Below, piece after piece: positions 1 to 5,533 of a stretch of DNA of 5,705 nt. This DNA comes from an uncultured Comamonadaceae bacterium (lineage in GTDB: Bacteria; Pseudomonadota; Gammaproteobacteria; Burkholderiales; Burkholderiaceae_C): NCBI GenBank assembly GCA_937893415.1, contig CALBWZ010000284.1, positions 1 through 5,705 on the forward strand, given 5' to 3'. Numbering within the stretch: position 1 is the first letter of the stretch; every line of letters begins with the position of its first letter. A model generated the notes under the pieces. It did not search any database. It was not told the DNA's origin and saw nothing but the letters and a program-made list of their open reading frames with translations. The position numbers and the translations under genes were made by a program.

Positions 1-1
1 C

Positions 2-232
2 GTGGCTGTGATCCTATTTGGTATCTGGTTGTTTAAAAAAGACCGCCGCCCGCCGCCCCCGACCAAACCTGCAAAACCTAGCAAGACGGCAGTACCCGCT
101 CGCGCTTTGCCCATATTGCCGTGCAGCCACTGTGGCACACACACGGATGCGCGCGAGATGGTGCGTGGACAATTGGGCGTTTACTGCAGCGCAGCACACT
201 GCCAACTCAGCGGCGACCGCATCAAGCCGTGA
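2..232 (+). CDS. PP0621-family small zinc-finger-like membrane protein, 5'-truncated
   Basis: This is the last 76 codons of a small protein of unknown function that resembles the PP0621 family of beta- and gammaproteobacteria. The visible part opens with a hydrophobic stretch (about residues 1-11, VAVILFGIWLF after the first codon) that looks like the end of a single N-terminal membrane helix. A basic, proline-rich linker follows (residues 12-40). The C-terminal part has a Cys-x2-Cys pair (C41, C44, in PCSHCG) and a Cys-x3-His pair (C62, H66, in YCSAAH), a likely zinc-binding ribbon or treble clef facing the cytoplasm. The first codon in frame is GTG at position 2, but family members normally have a few more residues before the helix, so the true start probably lies upstream of the window. 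The stop TGA (230-232) overlaps the ampD start, which suggests one operon with coupled translation. The molecular function is not known. Confidence 0.72.
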   Translation: MAVILFGIWLFKKDRRPPPPTKPAKPSKTAVPARALPILPCSHCGTHTDAREMVRGQLGVYCSAAHCQLSGDRIKP

Positions 233-819
233 GTGACCAGCAGGCTTGGCAGGACGGATGGTTCGCAAACGCCAAACACTTGCCTTCGCCCAATGTTGGT
301 CCGAGACCACTTGGCACCAAGCTGCGTTTGGTTGTGTTGCACTCTATAAGCTTGCCGCCAGGTGAGTTCTCCAACGGCCGCATTGAGCAATTGTTTACCA
401 ACACACTAGACTGGGATGCCCACCCTTACTTTCAGCAGATGCGCGGCACAGAGGTATCCAGCCACTTCGTCATTGCCAGATCGGGCGAACTCACACAATT
501 TGTATCCATACACGAGCGGGCCTGGCACGCGGGTCAATCAAGTTGGTGTGGCACCAACAACTGCAACGACTTCTCCATTGGCATAGAGCTTGAAGGGCTC
601 GAGGGCGGCAGCTTCGAGCCCCATCAATACAACACATTGTCTGCATTAAGTGCAGCATTGCTGAGGGCCTTGCCTGACATTGAAGGCTTTGCCGGGCATG
701 AACACATTGCTCCTGGTCGCAAGCGAGACCCTGGCCCAGGCTTTGAATGGCGGCGCTTGGCTGTGTTGCTTGGTACAGACGCCAACAATTTAAATTGGCC
801 GATACCGATTCAAAAATAA
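229..819 (+). CDS. ampD: 1,6-anhydro-N-acetylmuramyl-L-alanine amidase AmpD
   Basis: AmpD is a cytoplasmic zinc amidase of the Amidase_2 (N-acetylmuramoyl-L-alanine amidase) family. It removes the peptide from anhydro-muropeptides imported during peptidoglycan recycling, and in species with AmpR/AmpC it thereby keeps beta-lactamase induction low. The 196-residue product matches the usual 180-190 residues. Zinc ligands equivalent to E. coli H34, H154 and D164 are H38 (VVLHSISLPPG), H157 (AGHEHIAPGRKRDPGP) and D167. The catalytic Glu116 and Lys162 equivalents are E120 (SIGIELEG) and K165, so the enzyme should be active. There is no signal peptide, as expected for a recycling enzyme. The GTG at 229 is chosen because it overlaps the upstream stop by 4 bp (GTGA) and gives the family N-terminus. 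No clear Shine-Dalgarno precedes it, so translational coupling is likely. An in-frame ATG at 121 would need a 112-bp overlap with the upstream gene and adds 36 non-family residues. Confidence 0.93.
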   Translation: MSDQQAWQDGWFANAKHLPSPNVGPRPLGTKLRLVVLHSISLPPGEFSNGRIEQLFTNTLDWDAHPYFQQMRGTEVSSHFVIARSGELTQFVSIHERAWHAGQSSWCGTNNCNDFSIGIELEGLEGGSFEPHQYNTLSALSAALLRALPDIEGFAGHEHIAPGRKRDPGPGFEWRRLAVLLGTDANNLNWPIPIQK

Positions 820-872
820 TTCGTTTGTTTTCAAAAAAAGAAATGTTTTAGCCTGATAAAAAAAAATTAAAA
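820..872. promoter_or_regulatory. A-tract region upstream of the nrdA promoter (possible UP element)
   Basis: The stretch after the ampD stop is strongly AT-rich and carries phased A-runs: seven A near 833-839, nine A at 858-866 and five A at 869-873. Relative to a start near 925, the last two runs sit at about -67 to -52. That is suitable for contact by the RNA polymerase alpha C-terminal domain, or for intrinsic DNA bending. No GC-rich hairpin is present, so I see no canonical + strand terminator for ampD and read-through into nrdA is possible. The functional role is inferred from composition and position only. Confidence 0.35.
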
Positions 873-888
873 ACACTACCCCTAGTGT
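873..888. promoter_or_regulatory. NrdR box 1 (upstream)
   Basis: The 16-bp palindrome ACACTACCCCTAGTGT has perfect 6-bp arms (ACACTA/TAGTGT) and matches the known NrdR-box pattern, roughly acaCwAtATaTwgtgt, at its outer positions. The centre CCCC departs from the usual AT-rich centre. It ends one base before the -35 hexamer. NrdR is a zinc-finger/ATP-cone repressor that binds paired boxes upstream of ribonucleotide reductase genes when nucleotide (dATP) levels are high. Position, spacing to box 2 and the gene downstream all fit. Confidence 0.85.
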
Positions 889-889
889 C

Positions 890-918
890 TTGAAGCATTC
901 GCAAACACTAGCTATAGT
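890..918 (+). promoter_or_regulatory. Sigma-70 promoter of nrdA(B)
   Basis: The -35 element TTGAAG (890-895; TTGACA-like, 4 of 6) and the -10 element TATAGT (913-918; TATAAT-like, 5 of 6) are separated by exactly 17 bp. Transcription would start near A925. The promoter is interleaved with the two NrdR boxes: box 1 ends just before the -35 and box 2 contains the -10. The leader to the nrdA ATG at 997 would be about 72 nt. The call is from sequence pattern and context; no start-site mapping is available. Confidence 0.75.
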
Positions 919-920
919 GT
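905..920. promoter_or_regulatory. NrdR box 2 (overlapping the -10)
   Basis: The second 16-bp palindrome, ACACTAGCTATAGTGT, has the same perfect arms ACACTA/TAGTGT and a GCTA centre. It begins 32 bp after box 1, about three turns of the helix, which is the spacing typical of paired NrdR boxes and puts both on the same DNA face. The predicted -10 hexamer (913-918) lies inside this box, so bound NrdR should block RNA polymerase directly. Confidence 0.88.
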
Positions 921-924
921 AGTT

Positions 925-950
925 ATGCCGCAAAGAAGTCTTGCGTGCAT
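925..950 (+). promoter_or_regulatory. 5'-terminal stem-loop of the nrdA leader
   Basis: ATGCCGCAA (925-933) pairs with TTGCG plus GCAT (941-945, 947-950), giving nine Watson-Crick pairs with one bulged U (946) and a 7-nt loop AGAAGUC. The hairpin would begin at the predicted first transcribed base. A stem at the very 5' end is known in other bacterial mRNAs (for example ompA) to slow decay by hindering 5'-end-dependent RNase E action. That role here is inference. The pairing itself is read directly from the sequence. Confidence 0.5.
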
Positions 951-996
951 TCGGTGTAAATCCCGCTGGGTCGTCGCTACGCCATAGGCTAGCCCC

Positions 997-3978
997 ATGC
1001 AGACAACCGCTTCGCAACCCAAACACAGAAATACAAACAACATGCAAACAGACACCGCTGTCGCTACGGACCCAAACAGCCACACCGCATACAACGACAA
1101 GGCAGCAACTCCACGTTCAAACGACGCTAGCGCATTTAGCCAGTACCAAATTATTCGCCGCAATGGCGCAGTTGTGCCTTTTATGCCCAACAAAGTGGCT
1201 GTCGCCATGATGAAGGCTTTTTTAGCTGTACACGGCACGCAGGGGGCGGCCTCAGCCAGCGTGCGTGAAACGGTAGACGAGCTCACCCAAGGCGTTGTTA
1301 AGGCCTTGTTGCGTTCACGCCCAGCAGGCGGGACTTTTCATATTGAAGACATCCAAGATCAGGTGGAGTTGGGCCTGATGCGCGGCAGTCACCATGAGGT
1401 GGCCCGCGCCTACGTGCTGTACCGTGAACGCCGCACGCAAGAGCGTGCCAGCTCCAAAGAACACGTTGCGCAAGCCGCGCCTGCCGAACGTTTACACGTC
1501 ATAGACAACGGGCAGCGCATCCCCATGGACATGGATGCCATGCGCCACAACATTGAAGCCGCTTGTGCTGGCCTGAGCGCAGACGTCAAGCCAGAGCCCA
1601 TCTTCAATGAAACCGTGCGCAATCTATACGACGGCGTGCCGCTCATAGAAGTGCAAAAAGCCTCCATTTTGGCCGCCCGCACGCTGATTGAAAAAGACCC
1701 GGATTACACCTACGCCACAGCACGGTTGCTGCTGCAGACCATTGCAAAAGAAGTGCTGGGTAAGCCAGTCACGCAATCTGAGTTGGTAGATGCCTATCCA
1801 GGCTACTTCCCAGGCTTTATTCAAAAAGGCATCAAAGCTGAACTGCTTGACGAGCGTTTAGGCCAATACGACTTGGTCCGTTTGGGCCAAGCCTTAAAGC
1901 CAGAACGCGATCTGCAATTTGATTACTTGGGCATGCAAACGCTGTACGACCGTTACTTTTTGCACATCAGCAAGCAACGCATTGAATTGCCACAAGCATT
2001 CTTCATGCGCGTAGCAATGGGTTTGAGCCTAGACGAGGTTGATCGCGAAGCACGCGCCATAGAGTTCTATGAGGTGCTGTCTAGCTTTGACTTTATGTCT
2101 AGCACACCCACCTTGTTCAACAGCGGCACGTTGCGCAGCCAGTTGTCATCGTGCTACCTCACTACTGTGCCCGACAACCTAGAAGGTATTTACGAGTCCA
2201 TCAAAGAAAATGCCCTTCTGTCTAAATTTGCAGGTGGCTTGGGCAATGACTGGACCCGGGTACGTGCCTTGGGTTCCCACATTAAAGGCACCAACGGCGA
2301 ATCACAAGGCGTTGTGCCTTTCCTAAAAGTCGTCAACGATACTGCCGTGGCAGTGAACCAAGGCGGCAAGCGCAAAGGTGCTGTGTGTGCTTATTTAGAG
2401 ACGTGGCACTTGGACATCGAAGAATACGTAGAGTTGCGTAAGAACACCGGCGACGACCGCCGACGCACCCACGACATGAACACAGCCAACTGGATTCCAG
2501 ACCTGTTCATGCGCCGCGTGATGGAAAAAGGCCAGTGGACGTTGTTCTCACCTGCCGATGCCGAAGATTTGCACGACTTGTTCGGTGCAGCATTCGAGAA
2601 AGCCTATGTGGCTTACGAGGCCAAAGCTGATGCAGGCGAAATCACCCACTTCCGCCGCATTGAAGCCAGCGACCTGTGGCGCAAAATGCTGACTATGCTG
2701 TTCGAAACTGGCCACCCGTGGATCACTTTCAAAGATGCTTGTAACGTGCGCTCACCGCAGCAACACTGCGGCGTCGTTCACTCCAGCAACCTGTGTACGG
2801 AAATCACACTCAACACCAGCGACACCGAGACAGCTGTGTGTAACCTGGGATCAATCAACTTAGCGCGCCACCTGAAAGACAGTGTTGATGCAAACGGCAA
2901 CGCCAGTAAAGACCTAGATCACGACAAACTCAAACGCACTATCACCATAGCCATGCGCATGCTGGACAACGTGATTGACATCAACTACTACGCCGTTAAA
3001 AAAGCACGTGACTCTAACTTGCGCCATCGCCCCGTTGGTTTGGGCATCATGGGCTTCCAAGACACGCTGTACGAAATGCGTACGCCTTACGGCTCGCAAG
3101 CAGCCGTGGATTTTGCTGACCGTGCCATGGAAGTTGTGTGCTACAACGCCTACTTCGCATCTAGCGAACTGGCTAAAGAACGTGGCCGCTACTCGTCATA
3201 CCCAGGCTCTTTGTGGGACCAAGGGATTTTGCCAATCGATACCATAGACATGTTGGCCGACGCACGCGGTGGTTATGTCGAAGTTGACCGCTCCTCCACA
3301 TTGGACTGGACCAGCTTGCGCGACAAAATCAAAGTCGACGGCATGCGCAACTCAAACTGTGTGGCCATTGCCCCGACGGCAACCATCTCCAACATCATTG
3401 GTGTTGATGCGTCGATTGAGCCCTGCTTTGGCAACCTGTCGGTCAAGTCCAACTTGTCGGGTGAGTTCACAGTCGTCAACGGCTACTTGGTACGTGACTT
3501 GAAGCGCTTGGGCTTATGGGATGACGTCATGGTCATGGACTTAAAACACTTCGACGGCTCGCTACGCGCCATCGATCGTATTCCTGACGAAATCAAAACC
3601 TTGTACGCAACGGCATTTGAAGTTGATACTAAGTGGCTGGTCGAAGCAGGCGCACGTCGACAAAAATGGATTGACCAAGCGCAATCGCTCAACATTTACA
3701 TGGCGGGCGCATCGGGCAAAAAATTGGATGAAACTTACAAGCTCGCATGGCTGCGTGGCTTGAAGACAACCTACTATTTGCGCACCATGGCTGCAACCAG
3801 TATCGAGAAATCAACAGGTCGTTTAAGTGGCCAACACAACGCTGTCTCCAACGAATCTGGTCCTTCTGGCGCAAGTGCATTGGCACCAACTCAAGCAATA
3901 CAAGACGCATCAATGGTGGCTGCAACCGATGTGAAATTTTGTGCCATTGATGACCCGGGTTGCGAGGCATGTCAGTAA
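997..3978 (+). CDS. nrdA: Class Ia ribonucleoside-diphosphate reductase, alpha (large) subunit
   Basis: The catalytic subunit of aerobic ribonucleotide reductase reduces NDPs to dNDPs in the cytoplasm, using a thiyl radical generated through NrdB. At 993 residues it is much longer than E. coli NrdA (761), because of a disordered Asn/Thr/Ala-rich N-terminus (1-48) and two ATP-cone segments: cone 1 about 50-145 (YQIIRRNGAVVPF...) and cone 2 about 166-255. The catalytic core is intact: C386 (SSCYL) and C615 (AVCNLGSINL) are the active-site redox pair. N598, C600 and E602 (SSNLCTEI) match E. coli N437, C439 (thiyl) and E441. Y926-Y927 (TTYYLRT) match the radical-transfer pair Y730-Y731. PTATIS (793-798) is the substrate phosphate loop. 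The C-terminal pair C989/C992 (CEACQ) would be re-reduced by thioredoxin or glutaredoxin. The start is uncertain: ATG 997 has a weak AGG (986-988) 8 nt upstream, while ATG 1042 also begins MQT and would give 978 residues. An NrdR-box promoter lies upstream and nrdB follows after 166 bp. Confidence 0.97.
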   Translation: MQTTASQPKHRNTNNMQTDTAVATDPNSHTAYNDKAATPRSNDASAFSQYQIIRRNGAVVPFMPNKVAVAMMKAFLAVHGTQGAASASVRETVDELTQGVVKALLRSRPAGGTFHIEDIQDQVELGLMRGSHHEVARAYVLYRERRTQERASSKEHVAQAAPAERLHVIDNGQRIPMDMDAMRHNIEAACAGLSADVKPEPIFNETVRNLYDGVPLIEVQKASILAARTLIEKDPDYTYATARLLLQTIAKEVLGKPVTQSELVDAYPGYFPGFIQKGIKAELLDERLGQYDLVRLGQALKPERDLQFDYLGMQTLYDRYFLHISKQRIELPQAFFMRVAMGLSLDEVDREARAIEFYEVLSSFDFMSSTPTLFNSGTLRSQLSSCYLTTVPDNLEGIYESIKENALLSKFAGGLGNDWTRVRALGSHIKGTNGESQGVVPFLKVVNDTAVAVNQGGKRKGAVCAYLETWHLDIEEYVELRKNTGDDRRRTHDMNTANWIPDLFMRRVMEKGQWTLFSPADAEDLHDLFGAAFEKAYVAYEAKADAGEITHFRRIEASDLWRKMLTMLFETGHPWITFKDACNVRSPQQHCGVVHSSNLCTEITLNTSDTETAVCNLGSINLARHLKDSVDANGNASKDLDHDKLKRTITIAMRMLDNVIDINYYAVKKARDSNLRHRPVGLGIMGFQDTLYEMRTPYGSQAAVDFADRAMEVVCYNAYFASSELAKERGRYSSYPGSLWDQGILPIDTIDMLADARGGYVEVDRSSTLDWTSLRDKIKVDGMRNSNCVAIAPTATISNIIGVDASIEPCFGNLSVKSNLSGEFTVVNGYLVRDLKRLGLWDDVMVMDLKHFDGSLRAIDRIPDEIKTLYATAFEVDTKWLVEAGARRQKWIDQAQSLNIYMAGASGKKLDETYKLAWLRGLKTTYYLRTMAATSIEKSTGRLSGQHNAVSNESGPSGASALAPTQAIQDASMVAATDVKFCAIDDPGCEACQ

Positions 3979-4144
3979 GACTGTGCAACAAACGAAACTG
4001 ATTCAGTAGCTACCTGCGAGTTAACAACGTACAAGCGAAAATATTTGATGTTTACGCACAACACACTGTGCAATTAATCACGCATTTCGCTTTGCGTTTT
4101 CACGACTCGCTTTGATAATTTAAACAACAGGACTATTCATACTT
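3979..4144 (+). other. nrdA-nrdB intergenic spacer with small hairpins and a repeat
   Basis: The 166-bp gap holds no credible gene. It contains two 5-bp stem-loops: GCACA/TGTGC (4056-4060 with 4067-4071, 6-nt loop) and ACGCA/TGCGT (4080-4084 with 4093-4097, followed by TTT). The loop of the second, TTTCGCTT (4085-4092), can pair perfectly with AAGCGAAA (4033-4040). TCGCTTTG occurs twice, 20 bp apart (4087-4094 and 4107-4114). No NrdR box is present, so nrdB is most likely transcribed mainly from the nrdA promoter, with these structures acting at most on mRNA processing or partial termination. That role is inference. Confidence 0.4.
4091..4119 (+). promoter_or_regulatory. Possible weak internal promoter before nrdB
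   Basis: GATAAT (4114-4119) is one base from the consensus -10 and lies 17 bp after TTTGCG (4091-4096), a poor -35 (3 of 6). A start near 4126 would leave a leader of about 20 nt before the nrdB ATG. Such matches are common by chance in AT-rich spacers, so this is only a candidate for basal nrdB expression independent of the nrdA promoter. Confidence 0.18.
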
Positions 4145-5341
4145 ATGTTGACTTGGAATAACGACACCACAAGCTCTGACCAAACGCAGGCACATGCAGA
4201 CCAATTTTCTGCCACTCCAACACCAGTACCAGCTGCTGCCAGCACCACAACCGCAACCACGCCAACCTCTAAAGCTATGGGTGCAAGCGCTACAAACACA
4301 TCAAGCGCACACACCATGAGTGCGGGTCGCGTTAAAGCCTCAGACAAACGCATCATCAACGGTAAGACAGACGTCAATCAACTGGTACCTTTCAAATACA
4401 AGTGGGCTTGGGAAAAGTACTTGGCATCGTGCGCCAATCACTGGATGCCGCAAGAAGTCAACATGACCCGCGATATCGCCCTGTGGAAAGACCCCAACGG
4501 CTTAACCGATGATGAGCGTCGTTTAATCAAACGCAATCTGGGGTTTTTTGTAACTGCTGATTCACTTGCAGCCAACAACATTGTTCTGGGAAGCTACCGT
4601 CACATCACAGCCCCTGAGTGCCGCCAGTTTTTACTGCGCCAAGCCTTTGAAGAAGCTATTCATACGCACGCTTACCAGTACATCACCGAGTCTCTAGGCT
4701 TGGATGAGGCTGAGATTTTTAACGCCTACAACGAAGTCGAATCAATTCGCGCTAAAGACCAATTCCTCATTCCATTTATTGACCAGCTGTGTGATCCAGA
4801 ATTTAAGACTGGCACCGTAGAGACCGACCAAGCGTTGCTCAAGTCTTTGATCGTATTTGCTTGTCTGATGGAGGGCATGTTCTTCTACGTTGGCTTTACA
4901 CAGATCTTGGCATTGGGTAGACAGAACAAGATGACAGGTGCTGCTGAGCAGTACCAGTACATCTTGCGCGACGAGTCTATGCATTGCAACTTTGGTATCG
5001 ACGTTATCAACCAAATTAAGCTCGAAAATCCGCACCTGTGGACTGCTGAATTCAAAGCTGAAATCAAAGCTCTGTTTTTAGAAGCTGTTGAATTAGAGTA
5101 TCGCTATGCGGAAGACACCATGCCACGTGGCGTGTTGGGCTTGAATGCATCCATGTTTAAAGGCTACTTGCGTTACATCGCCAACCGCCGTGCACAACAA
5201 ATTGGTTTAGAACCAATGTTTCCAAGTGAAGAAAACCCTTTCCCTTGGATGAGCGAAATGATTGACTTGAAGAAGGAGCGCAACTTCTTCGAAACCAGAG
5301 TGATTGAGTATCAAACCGGCGGCGCCTTATCTTGGGACTAA
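4145..5341 (+). CDS. nrdB: Class Ia ribonucleoside-diphosphate reductase, beta (radical) subunit
   Basis: NrdB is the ferritin-like partner of NrdA. Its diiron site and tyrosyl radical start the catalytic radical that travels to the NrdA thiyl cysteine. All six metal ligands are present at family spacing: D139 (TADSLAAN), E170 and H173 ([10 protein letters not shown]), E243 (LMEGMFF), E277 and H280 (RDESMH). The radical tyrosine is Y177, so this is a Tyr-type enzyme rather than a Phe-bearing class Ic form. W100 (NHWMPQEV) and D276 correspond to E. coli W48 and D237 of the radical pathway. Y389 in the C-terminal tail ([12 protein letters not shown]) is the probable Y356 equivalent, and this tail normally docks on NrdA. 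Residues about 8-60 form a Ser/Thr/Ala-rich, probably disordered extension after MLTWN, explaining 398 residues against 376 in E. coli. ATG 4145 is preceded by a modest CAGGA (4128-4132) about 12 nt upstream. It is chosen because the MLTW start followed by a variable linker is what I recall for close relatives. Confidence 0.97.
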   Translation: MLTWNNDTTSSDQTQAHADQFSATPTPVPAAASTTTATTPTSKAMGASATNTSSAHTMSAGRVKASDKRIINGKTDVNQLVPFKYKWAWEKYLASCANHWMPQEVNMTRDIALWKDPNGLTDDERRLIKRNLGFFVTADSLAANNIVLGSYRHITAPECRQFLLRQAFEEAIHTHAYQYITESLGLDEAEIFNAYNEVESIRAKDQFLIPFIDQLCDPEFKTGTVETDQALLKSLIVFACLMEGMFFYVGFTQILALGRQNKMTGAAEQYQYILRDESMHCNFGIDVINQIKLENPHLWTAEFKAEIKALFLEAVELEYRYAEDTMPRGVLGLNASMFKGYLRYIANRRAQQIGLEPMFPSEENPFPWMSEMIDLKKERNFFETRVIEYQTGGALSWD

Positions 5342-5367
5342 GCTGTTTACGTGCCGTCTAACTTTTG

Positions 5368-5407
5368 AAAGCCCACCACTGCGTCAAACGACAAAGTGGT
5401 GGGCTTT
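5368..5407 (+). terminator. Rho-independent-type terminator hairpin after nrdB
   Basis: AAAGCCCACCACT (5368-5380) and AGTGGTGGGCTTT (5395-5407) pair perfectly over 13 bp around a 14-nt loop, 26 bp after the nrdB stop. The uridine run is short (only the TTT that closes the stem, then GTCG), which is weaker than the textbook form. The strong GC-rich stem and its place directly after nrdB still support a transcription end for nrdAB, and also protection of the mRNA 3' end. Confidence 0.8.
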
Positions 5408-5422
5408 GTCGCAGAATTCGTT

Positions 5423-5467
5423 GGTATCACCTACATGCCGTACAAGGTGCGGTATGTAGGTTATACC
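5423..5467 (+). repeat. Long imperfect inverted repeat (hairpin) upstream of the histone gene
   Basis: The arms at 5423-5440 and 5450-5467 pair at 17 of 18 positions: 16 Watson-Crick pairs and one G-U pair (5437/5453), with one C/U mismatch (5428/5462) and a 9-nt loop TACAAGGTG. A short TTT follows (5468-5470). It could be a second, back-up terminator for nrdAB, a leader structure of the histone mRNA, or a protein-binding dyad. The sequence alone does not decide between these. Confidence 0.6.
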
Positions 5468-5521
5468 TTTGAGTCGCCACGTGTGGACTTCAACACACTA
5501 GGTGTTATTTGAAAATCCAAT

Positions 5522-5527
5522 AAGGAG
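5522..5527 (+). promoter_or_regulatory. Shine-Dalgarno site of the histone-like gene
   Basis: AAGGAG ends 6 nt before the ATG at 5534 and is the strongest ribosome-binding site in the window. It fixes the start of the histone-like gene and agrees with the high expression usual for nucleoid proteins. I found no convincing promoter between 5408 and 5521; TTGAGT (5469-5474) could be a -35, but no good -10 sits at the right distance. Confidence 0.85.
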
Positions 5528-5533
5528 AAAATC

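Noticed and set aside
2..4. GTG at position 2 as the true start of the PP0621-like gene
   Set aside because: It falls inside the hydrophobic segment, no upstream sequence is available to judge a ribosome site, and family members normally have a few residues before it. The gene is treated as 5'-truncated.
121..228. Longer ampD start at ATG 121
   Set aside because: It would overlap the upstream gene by 112 bp and add 36 residues with no AmpD similarity, whereas the GTG at 229 gives the normal length and a tidy stop-start overlap.
858..891. Minus-strand intrinsic terminator formed by NrdR box 1 and the A-tracts
   Set aside because: Read on the minus strand, the palindrome is followed by a long T-run, but the stem is short and AT-rich at its base and no minus-strand gene exists to be ended. 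NrdR binding explains the palindrome better.
951..996. Cobalamin-type riboswitch suggested by GGTGTAAATCCCGC in the nrdA leader
   Set aside because: Only a short stretch resembles the motif; the B12 box and the rest of the aptamer are missing, the leader is too short, and NrdA is not a B12-dependent reductase.
912..1286. Minus-strand open frame of 124 codons over the nrdA 5' region
   Set aside because: It lies opposite the NrdR-box promoter and the conserved ATP-cone coding sequence, has no ribosome site or recognised domain, and is a shadow of nrdA.
4649..4675. Possibility that NrdB is a class Ic (radical-tyrosine-less) enzyme
   Set aside because: Residue 177 in [10 protein letters not shown] is tyrosine at the exact spacing from the ligands E170 and H173, so an ordinary diiron-tyrosyl type is the simplest reading.
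5492..5506. A further NrdR-like box upstream of the histone gene
   Set aside because: AACAC/GTGTT form only a short 5-bp dyad with a 5-nt loop; it lacks the ACACTA-N4-TAGTGT geometry and has no partner at about 32 bp.
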